Source: Desulfovibrio sp. (lineage in GTDB: Bacteria; Desulfobacterota; Desulfovibrionia; Desulfovibrionales; Desulfovibrionaceae). Taken from it: DNA of 35,421 bases. The notes beneath the pieces are model-generated. The model saw nothing but the letters and a program-made list of their open reading frames with translations. It ran no database searches and was not told the origin of the DNA. Both the position numbers and the translations under genes were made by a program. The stretch is from contig JAILMX010000233.1 of NCBI GenBank assembly GCA_024692205.1, positions 1-35,421 of the forward strand. The letters run 5' to 3'. Shown piece after piece: positions 24,177 to 35,156 of the stretch. Each line of letters opens with the position of its first letter. Within the stretch, counting starts at the first letter, position 1.

Positions 24177-26567
24177 CTACAGCATATTGACAGGGTCAAG
24201 ATCGAGAAAAAGATGGAGTTTCCGCGAGGGGGCGGCCGCGTTTGCGGCGAACCAGAGGGAGCGCACCGACTGCCATTCGCCGGCCTTGATCAGGCACTGG
24301 AAGCGGCGCCTGCCCCGCAGCAAAGAAAGAGGCGCCGGGGCAGGCCCGAGAAGGCGCACGCCGAGAGCGTCCGCCTTCGCGCGCAAGATGCGGGCGAGTT
24401 CGGCCAATGCCTCAGCGCCGCCGCTCTCCCGCATGCCATACTCCATTTTGAGAAGCCCCAGGCAGACGAAGGGGGGATAGCGGCGAAGCTTGCGGCGCGC
24501 GAGTTCGGCTGCGTAGAAGCCCTCGTAGTCGGCCGCGCGCACGTACTGCCAGCAATAATGGTTTGTGTCACGCGTCTGAAGAAGGACGCGGCCGGGAAGA
24601 CCTCCCCTGCCTGCCCTGCCGGATGACTGCACAAGCAGCTGAAAGGTGCGCTCCGCGGCGCGATAATCCGGCAGGTTCAGCCCCATGTCCGCATCGGCGA
24701 CCACGACGAGGGTGACGCGGGGAAAATGGTGTCCTTTGGAAAGCATCTGCGTGCCAACGAGCACCTGCGACTCCCCTTTCGCAAATGCGGACAGGATCTC
24801 CTCCATACGGCCGGGACGGCGCGTTGAATCCCTGTCGAGCCTGAGCACGGGGCCAGCCGCCACCGTAGCCAGGGTCTCCGCCATGCGCTCCGTACCCTCG
24901 CCCATGGGCAGAAAGCTCGTGCCGCGGCACTTGGGGCAGGGCGAAGGAAAGGGACGCGTATAGCCGCAGTAGTGGCAGACAAGCTTCTGACGGGCCTTAT
25001 GATAAGTCATGCCGATAGCGCACTGCGGGCAGCCCATCGTCGTCCCGCAGTCCAGACAGTACATGAGGGGGGCATACCCGCGCCGGTTGAGCAGAACGAC
25101 CGCCTGCTCCCCGCGGGCGACGGTCGCGCGCAGGGCCTCAAGACTTTCCGGCGCGAGCGGACATCCACCGCCGGCATCGACCGCAAGGCCCCGTATATCG
25201 ACAAGCTCCACCGGCGGCAGGGCATTGCCCCCCACCCGGTGCGGCATGCGGAAGAGCGGCAGGCGCCCCTCTTCGGCCGAATGAAAGGTCTTGATGTCGG
25301 GTGTGGCCGAGCCCAGCACGACGAGGCCGCCCGACCGGTTCATACGCGCCCAGGCGACTTCCTTGGCCTGATAGCAGACACCCTCGTCCTGTTTATACGA
25401 AGCGTCGTGCTCCTCATCCAGGATGACGCAGGCGAGATTCGTCAGGGGCAGGAAGAGCGCGGAGCGCGTACCGACGACGACGCAAGGGGCGCTGCGCCGC
25501 GCCATTTCGCGAAAGAAGGCTTCGCGCCGCGAGGGCTGCTGATAGCCGTGGTAGAGAAAAACCGCCGCATCGGAGAGAGCGCAGCATGCGTCCCGGTACA
25601 GTTTGAGTGCCAGCGCGACCTCGGGCGCGAGCAGAAGAAGGCTTTTGCCCGCCGCGAGGCAATGACGGGCCAGCGCCAGATAGACAGCCGTCTTGCCGCT
25701 GCCCGTCACGCCGTACAGCAGGGCCGACTGTCCGTCCGTTTTGTCAAAGGCATGCAAAAGGCCATCCAGAGCCGCCTGCTGCTCACCGTTGAGCGTGAAG
25801 GCGGCCGGGGGCGGAGGCAGAAGGCCGTCTTCGGCGCGCACTTCCTCCTGCCCGGCGGCGAGGGCGCCGTCCGCCCCCTCCCGAACGAGGTGAACATACC
25901 CCGCAGCGAGCAGGGCCTTGAGCCCAGGCCCGGCCCCCTGCCCCAAATCTTTCAGAAGGCGCCGTCGCGTGACAGAGCCCTTGTCGTGCAGATATTCCAA
26001 AACCGCCGTCTGGCGCGTCGCGCCGGGACGCACCGGCCACGGGGGATCAACCGCAAGGCGGCAGAGTTCCTCGTCGGCGGCGTCATCCGCCCGGGAGAGG
26101 ATACGCGCCCTGCCCCTGGCCATATCCCGCGCGAGCCCCAGCCTGACATCGGCCCCGGCCTGAAGAAGCTGGCCCATGGTATACAGCCGTGCCCGGCCGT
26201 CGCTCACGCTGTGAAGGCGCATCTGAACGCTCCTGAGGCCCGCCGGCAGAACATGGCCAAGCACGGCCCCCTGGGTCACGCCCTGCCGGCGCGCGAGCTC
26301 GCCGACGAGGTCGAAAAGCTCGCCGCCGATGAGCGGAGCCCCCCATTCAAGCGGCCAGCAGATTTCCTTGCAGGCCACGCCCTCGGGCAGGCCGGATTCT
26401 TCAGACGCGCCGAGCACCATGGCGGCGCGCACCATGGGGCGGGCGCCCCGGCCGAGGGGAACAGCCACGCGAAGCCCCGGCCGCCAGAAATCCTCAGGGA
26501 ATTCCGGTGCCGGGGCATAGGTCAGAATGCAAAACGGCGCGCTCAGCAGAACGACGCGGACAAACAT
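24177..26567 (-). CDS. priA: Primosomal protein N' (replication restart helicase PriA)
   Basis: LLYGVTGSGKTAVYLAL, VILDEEHDASYKQDEG, zinc-binding CLDCGTTMGCPQC...LVCHYCGYTRPFPSPCPKC, ILVGTQMLSKGHHFPRVTLVVVADADMGLNLPDYRAAERTFQLLVQSSGRAGR. Confidence 0.95.
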   Translation of the reverse strand: MFVRVVLLSAPFCILTYAPAPEFPEDFWRPGLRVAVPLGRGARPMVRAAMVLGASEESGLPEGVACKEICWPLEWGAPLIGGELFDLVGELARRQGVTQGAVLGHVLPAGLRSVQMRLHSVSDGRARLYTMGQLLQAGADVRLGLARDMARGRARILSRADDAADEELCRLAVDPPWPVRPGATRQTAVLEYLHDKGSVTRRRLLKDLGQGAGPGLKALLAAGYVHLVREGADGALAAGQEEVRAEDGLLPPPPAAFTLNGEQQAALDGLLHAFDKTDGQSALLYGVTGSGKTAVYLALARHCLAAGKSLLLLAPEVALALKLYRDACCALSDAAVFLYHGYQQPSRREAFFREMARRSAPCVVVGTRSALFLPLTNLACVILDEEHDASYKQDEGVCYQAKEVAWARMNRSGGLVVLGSATPDIKTFHSAEEGRLPLFRMPHRVGGNALPPVELVDIRGLAVDAGGGCPLAPESLEALRATVARGEQAVVLLNRRGYAPLMYCLDCGTTMGCPQCAIGMTYHKARQKLVCHYCGYTRPFPSPCPKCRGTSFLPMGEGTERMAETLATVAAGPVLRLDRDSTRRPGRMEEILSAFAKGESQVLVGTQMLSKGHHFPRVTLVVVADADMGLNLPDYRAAERTFQLLVQSSGRAGRGGLPGRVLLQTRDTNHYCWQYVRAADYEGFYAAELARRKLRRYPPFVCLGLLKMEYGMRESGGAEALAELARILRAKADALGVRLLGPAPAPLSLLRGRRRFQCLIKAGEWQSVRSLWFAANAAAPSRKLHLFLDLDPVNML

Positions 26568-26588
26568 GCGACAAAAGCCCCCTTTGGC

Positions 26589-27941
26589 TCAGCGCAGCTC
26601 CCTTGCGACAACCTCCGCGAGCTCATTGACGAGCTGGACGACAAGGTCGGGGTCTTCGCCCTCGACCATCACGCGGCAAAGAGCCTCAGTGCCGGAATAG
26701 CGCAGAAGCACCCTGCCACGTCCGCCGAGCGTCTTCTCTATCTTGGCCACGGTCTCGCCGATAACGGGCCTCTCTTCGAAAGGCAGACGCTTCTCGACAC
26801 GCACGTTGACGAGTTTCTGCGGGAAGGGCGTGAGCAGGCCTGCTATCTGCGACAGGGGCTTCTCCTTCTCGCGCATGATGCGCAGTATCTGCAGGGCGGC
26901 GAGCAGGCCGTCGCCCGTAGTGCTGTAATTGTGGAAGATAAGGTGCCCGGACTGCTCGCCGCCGAGCATGGCCTCGCGCTGGCGCATGGCTTCGACCACA
27001 TAGCGGTCACCCACAGGCGTGCGCAGAAGCGTGCCGCCGTGCTCCTTCATGAAAATCTCGAGGGCCATGTTGCTCATGACCGTCGCCACGAGCAGATTGC
27101 CCGGCAGCTCGCCGCGGGCCATCATGGACTGCGCGCACATGGCCATGATCTGATCGCCGTCGAGTATGGTGCCGTGCTCGTCGACCACGATGAGGCGATC
27201 GGCGTCGCCGTCGAGGGCGAGCCCCACGTCGGCGCGCACCTCGCGCACCTTCGCCGCCACCACATCGGGGTGGAGCGCGCCGCAGTGATCGTTGATGTTC
27301 GTGCCGTTCGGAGCGTCGCCTATGCGGAAGACCTCCGCTCCCAGCTCCTCGAGGGCGAGGGGGGCCACCTTGTAGCTCGCGCCGTTGGCGCAGTCCACCA
27401 CGATGCGCAGGCCGGAGAGCGTCATGTGCGCCGGAAAGCTGTTCTTCGTGAAGACGATGTAGCGCCCGCCGGCATCCTCGATCTTCGTGGCGCGGCCCAC
27501 GTGCCGCGCATCGGGATAGGGCCAGGCGAACTCGGGGTCGCACACCATGGCGGCGATCTCGTTCTCGACCTGATCGGGCAGCTTGTAGCCGTCGGCGTCG
27601 AAGAATTTGATACCGTTGTCATGGAAGGGATTGTGCGAGGCCGAGATGACCACGCCGAGGTCGGCGCGCATGCTGCGCGTCAGAAAGGAGATCGCGGGCG
27701 TGGGCAGCGGTCCTGTCATGATGACATGCATGCCGGCGGCGCACAGGCCGGCTGTCAGAGCCGACTCGAACATATAGCCGGAAAGGCGCGTGTCCTTGCC
27801 GATGACGACCCTGTGCTGGCGGGCGCCTTGGCGGAAGCGCACGCCCGCCGCTATGCCGAGCCGCAGGGCGACATCGACCGTCATGGGCGCGACATTCACC
27901 GTGCCGCGCAACCCATCCGTACCGAAAAAGCGTTCTGCCAT
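26589..27941 (-). CDS. glmM: Phosphoglucosamine mutase
   Basis: [23 protein letters not shown], active-site loop [51 protein letters not shown]. Confidence 0.97.
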   Translation of the reverse strand: MAERFFGTDGLRGTVNVAPMTVDVALRLGIAAGVRFRQGARQHRVVIGKDTRLSGYMFESALTAGLCAAGMHVIMTGPLPTPAISFLTRSMRADLGVVISASHNPFHDNGIKFFDADGYKLPDQVENEIAAMVCDPEFAWPYPDARHVGRATKIEDAGGRYIVFTKNSFPAHMTLSGLRIVVDCANGASYKVAPLALEELGAEVFRIGDAPNGTNINDHCGALHPDVVAAKVREVRADVGLALDGDADRLIVVDEHGTILDGDQIMAMCAQSMMARGELPGNLLVATVMSNMALEIFMKEHGGTLLRTPVGDRYVVEAMRQREAMLGGEQSGHLIFHNYSTTGDGLLAALQILRIMREKEKPLSQIAGLLTPFPQKLVNVRVEKRLPFEERPVIGETVAKIEKTLGGRGRVLLRYSGTEALCRVMVEGEDPDLVVQLVNELAEVVARELR

Positions 27942-27960
27942 GATATCCTCCGCTGTCCTG

Positions 27961-28914
27961 TCAGCGCAATTTTGTCACAGTCACTTCTTTCGTGCTCGCA
28001 TCGAGAACGCTCATCCCTTCGGGCAGGTCGATATGGAGCCTGACGCGCCGGCTCTCGCCCGCTTGCAGGCCGTCCGGAGGGATAAGGCTGACGTGCAGTT
28101 TATCAAGATACTGCCTGTCCTTCACTTTCGCCTCGGGCAGGTCGATTGTCACAACGACTTCCGTCGGATCCGTCTCGTACTGATTCGCGATCTGCTTCGG
28201 CAGCTGCACCTTGCAGGTTCGCACGAGGATCTTGCGGTGGCTCGTCACCTGGTAGCGCACGTCCACCTTGTCGGGCTTGGCCGTGATGAGGTTCGGGGTG
28301 TTCAGCTCAAGCTGCTTCACGTCGACGATCTGCCCCTCGGGGGCCATGGGGTCGATGGGCACCCTGACGATGAAGGGATTGTTCTTCTTGATCTCCTCTT
28401 CCGGCCCGGAGAGGACGACTATGGCAGGCGCCAGGCCCTTTATCTCCGCCTTCACGTTTTCCGGCAGATCGGCCTTGGCCTTGAGCATGACGCGCCGCTC
28501 TATCTTGCGGTCGGCGGTGATGAGCAGGCTCGGGGGGCTTATGTCGATCAGCTCGAAACCGCGGAAGGTGCGGTCATCGTTTCCCTTGAGCCTTTCCGCC
28601 GTCATGGGGATGATGTTCTCCCCCTTCCGGATGCCGCGCAGGTCGAGCTGGGCAACACGCCGCCCGGGCATCGCGTTCAGCATGGCGTTTGTCGTGCGCA
28701 CGCGCACCGTCGCCTTGTCCTTCAGCTCGCTCGTCACGACGAGGCCCTCGGGGATGTTGACGTAGCTGAGCGCGATGGAGAACTGCGTCTCCACCCTGTT
28801 GTTCAGGCAGACGAAATACCACATGGCAACGGCCGCCATGAAGGAGACCAAAAAGGCGATCCCCCGCGAAAGGGCGGCGGCGGTCTGAGCCCGGTCACGC
28901 TGCAAGGCTTTCAT
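27961..28914 (-). CDS. YbbR-domain protein (CdaR-like)
   Basis: Single N-terminal TM followed by YbbR-type repeats; lies between cdaA and glmM, the canonical context. Confidence 0.85.
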   Translation of the reverse strand: MKALQRDRAQTAAALSRGIAFLVSFMAAVAMWYFVCLNNRVETQFSIALSYVNIPEGLVVTSELKDKATVRVRTTNAMLNAMPGRRVAQLDLRGIRKGENIIPMTAERLKGNDDRTFRGFELIDISPPSLLITADRKIERRVMLKAKADLPENVKAEIKGLAPAIVVLSGPEEEIKKNNPFIVRVPIDPMAPEGQIVDVKQLELNTPNLITAKPDKVDVRYQVTSHRKILVRTCKVQLPKQIANQYETDPTEVVVTIDLPEAKVKDRQYLDKLHVSLIPPDGLQAGESRRVRLHIDLPEGMSVLDASTKEVTVTKLR

Positions 28915-29665
28915 TGAGCACCTTCCTCAGTGTTTCGGCATCGACCCTGCGCCTCAGTTGGCCGTGCATGGCTATGGAAATCTCTCCGCGCTCCTCCGAG
29001 ACGACGACGGCCACGGCGTCGCTCTCCTGCGTGATGCCCATGGCCGCGCGGTGGCGCGTGCCGAAGTTCTGGCCCTTTGCCACGGCGAGCGGCAGTATGC
29101 AGGCGGCGGCCGCTATGCGCCCGCCCCTGAGAATGACCGCGCCGTCGTGCAGGGGGGCGCCCTCGTAGAAAAGGTTCATGAGAAGGCGGCGCGAGATTTT
29201 CGCGTCCACGGGCACTCCCTCCTGCCGTATCATGTCGTCGAGCGGAACGCCGTGCTGGATGACGATGAGCGCCCCGCAGCGCTGGCGGGCCATCTCCACG
29301 CAGGCGGCGACGACCTCCTCGGCGTCCCCGCTCGTGACAGCCTTGCCCCGGAAGAGTCCCTTGGCGCCGAGATCGCCCAGCATCTGCCGTATGTCGGGGT
29401 AGAAGATGACGACGATGACGATCGGCAGCGAATCGAAAAGGCCCTTCATGAACCAGCTCAGGGTGTAGAGCTCAAGGCGCCAGGCGACGCCGTAGAGCAG
29501 GAGCAGAAATATCAAGCCCATCAGCACGGCGAGCGCGCGGGATGTGCGCAGCGCCTGAAAGAGCATGTAGAGCAGGAAGACGATGATGGCGATGTCGATG
29601 CCGTCGCGCAACAGGTCGACCTGATAGCCATTGAAAAATGAGAAGATGAGATCGCTCACGGACAA
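28895..29665 (-). CDS. cdaA: Diadenylate cyclase CdaA/DacA (DisA_N domain)
   Basis: N-terminal TM helices, LFYEGAPLHDGAVILRGGRIAAAACILPLA (DGA motif), GTRHRAAMGITQESDAVAVVVSEERGEIS (RHR motif). Confidence 0.95.
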   Translation of the reverse strand: MSVSDLIFSFFNGYQVDLLRDGIDIAIIVFLLYMLFQALRTSRALAVLMGLIFLLLLYGVAWRLELYTLSWFMKGLFDSLPIVIVVIFYPDIRQMLGDLGAKGLFRGKAVTSGDAEEVVAACVEMARQRCGALIVIQHGVPLDDMIRQEGVPVDAKISRRLLMNLFYEGAPLHDGAVILRGGRIAAAACILPLAVAKGQNFGTRHRAAMGITQESDAVAVVVSEERGEISIAMHGQLRRRVDAETLRKVLNESLAA

Positions 29666-29671
29666 GACGCC

Positions 29672-30514
29672 TTATGAAAGAATACGGGCAAGGACAAGGG
29701 CCTGCGCGGCCCCCTTCACGTCATGCACCCTGTGCCACGCGTAACCGCGCGCGGCAAGCAGGGCCGTGGCCGTCGCCGTCACCCCCGCCCGCTCATCGAC
29801 GGGCAGGCCGAAGAGGTCTCCAAAGAGGCTCTTCATGGATATGCCCGCGAGCAGGGGCCGCCCGAAGGCGAGCAGATCCTCGGGGTGGGCGAGCAGGGCC
29901 AGATTGTGCTCCAAGCTCTTCCCGAAGCCTATGCCGGGGTCGAGCACAACGCATTCCTCGGGCAGGCCCGCACGCACGAGGCGGTTGAGCTCCCGTTCGA
30001 AAAAATCGCGTACCTCGCGCCGCACATCGCCATAGCGCGGGGCGTCCTGCATGGTCTTCGGCCGGCCGCCGCTGTGCATGAGCACATAGCCCGGCCTGTA
30101 CTGCACGAGCACATCCGTCAGGGCCGGATCCCACGCACAGGCTGAAATGTCGTTCACGATGTCCGCGCCGGCCTCCAGAGCGGCTGCGGCCGTCACCGCA
30201 TGGTAGGTGTCGATCGATACCACGGCTTGGGCATCCGCCTGGCGCAGCCGTGCGAGCACGGGCAACAGGCGGTGCATTTCCTCCCCGGGCTCAAGGGGTC
30301 GCGCCCCTGGCCGCGACGACTCCGCCCCGATATCGAGTATCTCCGCGCCCTCGTCTCTCAGACGCAGGGCATGGGCCAGGGCCGCATCGGGGGAATCATG
30401 ATCCCCCCCGTCGTAGAAAGAATCGGGCGTCGCATTGACGATGCCCATGATGCCGAATTTCTCCGCGGGGGCGAGGTTTCGTCCCCGCCCGATCCTCCAT
30501 TCTGCCGCCTGCAT
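29672..30514 (-). CDS. folP: Dihydropteroate synthase
   Basis: GIMGIVNATPDSFYDGG, EILDIGAESSRPGA, VSIDTYHAVTAAAALEAGADIVNDISA, VLDPGIGFGKSLEHNLALL. Confidence 0.96.
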   Translation of the reverse strand: MQAAEWRIGRGRNLAPAEKFGIMGIVNATPDSFYDGGDHDSPDAALAHALRLRDEGAEILDIGAESSRPGARPLEPGEEMHRLLPVLARLRQADAQAVVSIDTYHAVTAAAALEAGADIVNDISACAWDPALTDVLVQYRPGYVLMHSGGRPKTMQDAPRYGDVRREVRDFFERELNRLVRAGLPEECVVLDPGIGFGKSLEHNLALLAHPEDLLAFGRPLLAGISMKSLFGDLFGLPVDERAGVTATATALLAARGYAWHRVHDVKGAAQALVLARILS

Positions 30515-30534
30515 GCCGCGCCTTTCAGAGAAAC

Positions 30535-32514
30535 CTACTTCTCCCCGCCCTTCGCGCCGTCATCGCCCGCGTTCTTCTCCGCAGGCGCGTCCCCGTCGGC
30601 GTCCGGCTCGAAGAAAAAGCCGTCTCCGTCCTTCTTTTCCGGGGCGACATCCTTCGACCCTGCGGACGAAGCATCCGCAGGGGCATCGACCATGGCGCCG
30701 CCTTCCAGAGGGTCCAGTTCGCGACCCTCCATCAGCCTGTCGAGGTCGGCGCCGGTGATGGTCTCTCTGTCAAGCAGGGCGCGGGCTATGCTGTGCAGGG
30801 TCTCGATATTGTCCTGCAAGAGCGTGCGGCACCGTTCATGAGCCTCCTCGACGATGCGCTTCACTTCGGCATCGACGAGGCGCGCCGTGTCCTCACTGTA
30901 ATTCTTGTTCTGCACCCATTCACGGCCGATGAAGACCTCCTCGCCCGTCTCGCCGATGGCGAGGGTGCCTATGCTGTCGCTCATGCCCCACTCGCACACC
31001 ATCTTGCGCGCGGTTGTGGTGACGCGCTCGATATCGTTCGAGGCACCGGTCGTCACGTCGTCGAAGATGATCTCCTCGGCCACGCGTCCGCCCAGAAGCA
31101 CAACGAGGTTATTGCGCAGATAGGTGCGCGAATAGCCATGGCGATCCTCGTCGGGCAGCTGCATGGTCACGCCGAGGGCCCGGCCGCGTGGGATGATGGT
31201 GACCTTGTGCACGGGGTCGGAACCGGGCAGAAGCCGCGCAGCGAGCGCGTGCCCGCCTTCGTGATAGGCCGTGATGCGTTTCTCCTCGTCGGAGAGGATG
31301 AGGCTGCGGCGTTCGCGGCCCATGAGGACCTTGTCCTTGGCGAACTCGAAGTCACGCATGCAAAGCGTGTCCTTGTTCGCCTTGGCGGCCTGCAGGGCAG
31401 CCTCGTTCACGAGGTTCTCAAGGTCCGCGCCCGAGAAGCCGGGCGTGCCGCGGGCGATTACCGCGAGATCCACGTCTTTAGCGAGCGGCGTGCGCTTGGT
31501 GTGCACGCCGAGTATGTGCTTTCTGCCGTTCAAATCGGGCGTCGGCACGACGACCTGCCTGTCGAAGCGGCCTGGACGCAGAAGAGCGGGGTCGAGCACG
31601 TCGGGCCGGTTCGTCGCCGCGATGAGAATGACGCCCTCGTTGCTCTCAAAGCCGTCCATCTCGACGAGCAGCTGGTTCAGGGTCTGCTCGCGTTCGTCGT
31701 GACCGCCGCCGAGGCCTGCGCCGCGCTTGCGCCCCACGGCGTCTATCTCATCGATGAAGATAAGGCAGGGGGCATTCTTCTTGCCCTGCACGAAGAGGTC
31801 GCGCACGCGCGAAGCGCCCACGCCCACGAACATCTCGACGAAATCGGAACCGGAAATGGAAAAGAAGGGCACGCCCGCCTCGCCGGCGACGGCGCGGGCC
31901 AGAAGGGTCTTGCCCGTTCCTGGGGGGCCGACGAGCAGCACGCCCTTGGGTATGCGCCCGCCGAGGCGGGTGAATTTCTTTGGGTTGGAGAGGAATTCGA
32001 CGACTTCGGAGAGCTCCTCCTTCGCCTCATCCACGCCCGCGACGTCCGCGAAGGTGACGCGGTTCTCGTTGCCGTCCTGATTGAGCAGGCGCGCACGCGA
32101 ACGGCCGAAACTCATGGCCTTGCCGCTGCCGTCCTGCATCTTGCGCATGAAGAACACCCACACGCCCACCAGGAGGAGCATGGGGAACCACGACGCCAGA
32201 AGCGTCATGTACCATGACTGCTCTTCCGGGGGTTCCGCCTTGATCTCAACGTTCTTCTGCATCAGGCGTTCTACGAGGCCGGCATCGCGCGGAGCGTACG
32301 TCTGCACGGTCTGGTTGGAGGACGTCTTGCCGGTGAGGTTGCTGCCCTGCACGGTCACGGAAACGACCTGTCCGCTCTCGACGCGGGCGAGGAAATCCGT
32401 GTAGGAAATGCGCTGGAGTCCCGACTGCGGCTGCTGGAACATATTGAACAGGGCAACCGCTGCGAGAAGGATGATCAGCCAGAGCATCATATTGCGGCCG
32501 AATTGATTCAACAC
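30535..32514 (-). CDS. ftsH: ATP-dependent zinc metalloprotease FtsH
   Basis: Start chosen at GTG 32514 ([26 protein letters not shown]). [46 protein letters not shown], and the HEGGH zinc motif. Confidence 0.96.
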   Translation of the reverse strand: MLNQFGRNMMLWLIILLAAVALFNMFQQPQSGLQRISYTDFLARVESGQVVSVTVQGSNLTGKTSSNQTVQTYAPRDAGLVERLMQKNVEIKAEPPEEQSWYMTLLASWFPMLLLVGVWVFFMRKMQDGSGKAMSFGRSRARLLNQDGNENRVTFADVAGVDEAKEELSEVVEFLSNPKKFTRLGGRIPKGVLLVGPPGTGKTLLARAVAGEAGVPFFSISGSDFVEMFVGVGASRVRDLFVQGKKNAPCLIFIDEIDAVGRKRGAGLGGGHDEREQTLNQLLVEMDGFESNEGVILIAATNRPDVLDPALLRPGRFDRQVVVPTPDLNGRKHILGVHTKRTPLAKDVDLAVIARGTPGFSGADLENLVNEAALQAAKANKDTLCMRDFEFAKDKVLMGRERRSLILSDEEKRITAYHEGGHALAARLLPGSDPVHKVTIIPRGRALGVTMQLPDEDRHGYSRTYLRNNLVVLLGGRVAEEIIFDDVTTGASNDIERVTTTARKMVCEWGMSDSIGTLAIGETGEEVFIGREWVQNKNYSEDTARLVDAEVKRIVEEAHERCRTLLQDNIETLHSIARALLDRETITGADLDRLMEGRELDPLEGGAMVDAPADASSAGSKDVAPEKKDGDGFFFEPDADGDAPAEKNAGDDGAKGGEK

Positions 32515-32738
32515 TGCCTCCCATATATCATCAGCTTGTCGTAGCAATATAATAATTGCCCACGGGTTGGCAATGCCGGCACAGGCCTTTTTTCGCGGCC
32601 GGGATGGGGAGCCCCCTCCCCTTGCGGGAATCTGGCGCAGGCATACGGCCACCGCGAGACGGACGCCTCACGGGGTATTTCCGCAGACGCGCATGCGCTT
32701 GCTCCCCCCGCCCTTTTGGTCTATCGTGGGTGTTCTGC

Positions 32739-32832
32739 GGAGACGTTTCGTCACCGGTGTGGCGCCCGGTCTTCAAAACCGGCGGCAGGCCTTGCGGTCT
32801 GCGGTAGGTTCGACCCCTATGCGTCTCCGCCA
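32739..32832 (+). tRNA. selC: tRNA-Sec (UCA anticodon)
   Basis: 8-bp acceptor stem GGAGACGT/GCGTCTCC, anticodon stem-loop CCGGT-CTTCAAA-ACCGG with TCA anticodon, long variable arm (GGCAGGCCTTGCGGTCTGC), T-arm TAGGTTCGACCCCTA, discriminator G and encoded CCA. Confidence 0.95.
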
Positions 32833-32852
32833 GCAAAGCGTCCGCAAAGCCC

Positions 32853-32890
32853 CGTGAGGTTCACAGCACCCTGCGGGGCCTCTCTTTTTC
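32853..32890 (+). terminator. Rho-independent terminator downstream of tRNA-Sec
   Basis: GCCCCGtgAGG ... CCTgCGGGGC followed by ctctcTTTTT. Confidence 0.75.
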
Positions 32891-32926
32891 GGCAGGGGGG
32901 CTTCATCATGCTTTCAAAAACGGCCT

Positions 32927-34657
32927 TCACGCGCACTGTTCGGCCGTGATGGGTCGCAGCAGCCATTCCCCCCCGTCCATGTGCAGTTCGGTATCGTGCA
33001 GGGAGAAAAGGGTCGACCTGTGCCCCACGCTCACGACGCCGGTATCGGGCAGCTCGCGGCGCAGCAGATCGTACATGTCCTTTTCGCGCCGCTCGTCGAG
33101 GGCCGAGGTCGCCTCGTCGAGGAATATCCAGCGCGGGGCCGCCAGAAGCGCGCGGGCGAAGGCGATGCGCTGCTGCTCGCCGAGGGAGAGGATGCGACTC
33201 CAGTCGTCCGTCTCGTCGAGCCGCGGCGTGAGCTTCTCAAGATCAACCAGGCGGAGCACCTCGCCCAGGCGGGCGTCGTCGATGTCGGTTTCGCGGGGGT
33301 AGCACACCGCGCGGCGCAGGGTTCCCAGGGGCAGGTAGGGCCGCTGCGGCAGAAAGAGTGTCGTCTCGCCGCCCGTGGCGACCTCGCCCCCGCCGAAGGG
33401 CCATATGCCCGAGATCGTCCGCAAAAAGGTGCTCTTGCCGCAACCCGAAGGGCCGGTCACAAGCAGCCTCCCCCCGGGCTCCAGCGCGAGGGAGCAGCCG
33501 CGCATGAGCGGGCGGCCGTCTGGCAGCTGCACGTTCAGGTCGCTTGTCGCGAAACGCCCCTTCTCGCCGGGGATCATCCGCACGCCGTCGGTGATGGCCT
33601 CCGTCTGCTTCATATGCCGCGTGAAAAGGCCGAGGCGGCGGATGACGGCCGCGAGCGAGGCGATGGTGCCGTAGGCCGAGACGAAGAAGGAAAGCGCGTC
33701 CTTGACGCTCGCGAAGGCATGGGTCAGCTGCATGAACTGCCCTATCTGAAAGCCCCCGCTGAACATGCGCGGGGCCGCCATGAGGATGGGCATGATGACG
33801 GCCGCCTGGTCGTAGGAATTCGTGTAGAAGCTCAGGAGCTTGTGGCGGCGCATCAGAAGCAGATAGTTCCTCACGCACTGGCCGAAACGCTCGCCGAAGC
33901 CCGCAAGCTCCATGCGCTCGCCGCCGTAGAAGGCGATGCTCTCGCTGTTCTCGCGCACGCGCATCATGCTGAAACGGAAGTCGGCCTCGTATTTCTGCTG
34001 GTCGTACTTGAGCTTGATGAGCTTGCGGCCCACGACGTGGGCGAGCCACGTGCCCACGACGGCGTACAGAAGGCAGGCCCAGAACATGTAGCCGTGGATG
34101 GCAAACGCATGCCCCGCGACGGTGAAGGAGAGCACGCCGGAAAGGTTCCAGAGGATGACGGAGAAGGCCACGAGGCTCGTCACCTTGCGCAGAAAGCCCA
34201 CCAGAAGCTCAACGGTGAGCCTGGCGAAGGCCCCCGCGTCCTCGGATATGCGCTGGTCGGGGTTGTCGGTGTCGCTCGAAAGCACCTGCAGCCTGTAGTA
34301 GGCCTGGTGCTCCATCCACTCCTTCAGAAAGCGGTCCGTCAGCCACACGCGCCAGCGAAGGCGCAGCATCTCCTGCAGGTAAAGGGCGTTTGCGGCGAAG
34401 AAGATGAAAATGAAGGCGATGACGGTGAATTCGCCGATGTAGGGCCAGAAGGCGCTGTAATCGGCCTTTTCGAACATCCCGAAGAAATCCTTCTGCCAGT
34501 TGTTGAAGCGCACCAGGAGATAGACCATGCCGAAGTTCAGCAGGATGACGATCGCGAGCAGGCCGCAGGCCTCCCACTTCTTTTCGGACACCCAGTACCC
34601 CTTGAAGATGGACCAGAACATTTTCCATGTGGACAATTTGTCGTCGTGCGCGCTCAT
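32927..34657 (-). CDS. SbmA/BacA- or YddA-like ABC transporter, fused membrane and ATPase domains
   Basis: N-terminal TM domain MSAHDDKLSTWKMFWSIFKGYWVSEKKWEACGLLAIVILLNFGMVYLLVRFNNWQKDFF; DTDNPDQRISEDAGAF; Walker A GPSGCGKSTFLRTISGIWPFGGG; LSLGEQQRIAFARALLAAPRWIFLDEATSALDE. Start chosen at ATG 34657. Confidence 0.92.
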   Translation of the reverse strand: MSAHDDKLSTWKMFWSIFKGYWVSEKKWEACGLLAIVILLNFGMVYLLVRFNNWQKDFFGMFEKADYSAFWPYIGEFTVIAFIFIFFAANALYLQEMLRLRWRVWLTDRFLKEWMEHQAYYRLQVLSSDTDNPDQRISEDAGAFARLTVELLVGFLRKVTSLVAFSVILWNLSGVLSFTVAGHAFAIHGYMFWACLLYAVVGTWLAHVVGRKLIKLKYDQQKYEADFRFSMMRVRENSESIAFYGGERMELAGFGERFGQCVRNYLLLMRRHKLLSFYTNSYDQAAVIMPILMAAPRMFSGGFQIGQFMQLTHAFASVKDALSFFVSAYGTIASLAAVIRRLGLFTRHMKQTEAITDGVRMIPGEKGRFATSDLNVQLPDGRPLMRGCSLALEPGGRLLVTGPSGCGKSTFLRTISGIWPFGGGEVATGGETTLFLPQRPYLPLGTLRRAVCYPRETDIDDARLGEVLRLVDLEKLTPRLDETDDWSRILSLGEQQRIAFARALLAAPRWIFLDEATSALDERREKDMYDLLRRELPDTGVVSVGHRSTLFSLHDTELHMDGGEWLLRPITAEQCA

Positions 34658-34763
34658 GGGGCAGTCTCTCGTCGCCGTTGCGGCGTAACCGGTTTCAAAA
34701 AGGCGCAGTCCGCCCGGTCCATCCCGGGCGTGGCCGCGCCGAGCATTTTCAAAAAAAAGCCAG

Positions 34764-35144
34764 TCAGCGGCGCTCAAAGCCCCTGTCGCGGCACCATCCG
34801 TCAGGATCGTAGATGCACATCTCGCGCAGCCGGTTCAGCTGCTCGTCATACAGGGCTCGGAAATTCCCGCCCCCCGCAAGCAGGGAATCCCGATGCCGCT
34901 CTTCGGAAGGATCCAGCGGCGCGTTGCAGAACTCCGCGGCATAGGCGCGTTCCGCAAGGCGCTCCATCAGCGCCGCCGCGTTGAGCGAAAGGCCGTGCCT
35001 GCGGGCGTTTTCGCAGGTGTCGCGCATCCCCGTGCGGGCGAAGTGCGCGCAGTCGTCAGGCGCGGCATCCGGCGCCGCGAAGGACAGGGCCGCGGCGAGC
35101 CATGCGCCTGCGAACACCCCGAGGAAAACAATTCTCTTTTTCAT
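34764..35144 (-). CDS. Small secreted hypothetical protein
   Basis: 126-aa ORF with signal peptide MKKRIVFLGVFAGAWLAAALSFA; Cys-containing mature domain (DDCAHFARTGMRDTCENARRHG). Confidence 0.7.
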   Translation of the reverse strand: MKKRIVFLGVFAGAWLAAALSFAAPDAAPDDCAHFARTGMRDTCENARRHGLSLNAAALMERLAERAYAAEFCNAPLDPSEERHRDSLLAGGGNFRALYDEQLNRLREMCIYDPDGWCRDRGFERR

Positions 35145-35156
35145 GAAGCGGATCGC

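Noticed and set aside
24972-28043. 1023-aa + strand ORF opposite priA and glmM
   Set aside because: Shadow ORF of GC-rich coding DNA; low-complexity His/Arg/Ala-rich translation with no domain, while the minus strand encodes clear PriA and GlmM.
30793-32217. 474-aa + strand ORF opposite ftsH
   Set aside because: Antisense shadow ORF of a confident ftsH gene; no recognisable motifs.
32981-34984. 667-aa + strand ORF opposite the SbmA/YddA-like transporter
   Set aside because: Antisense shadow ORF; the minus strand has complete ABC transporter motifs.
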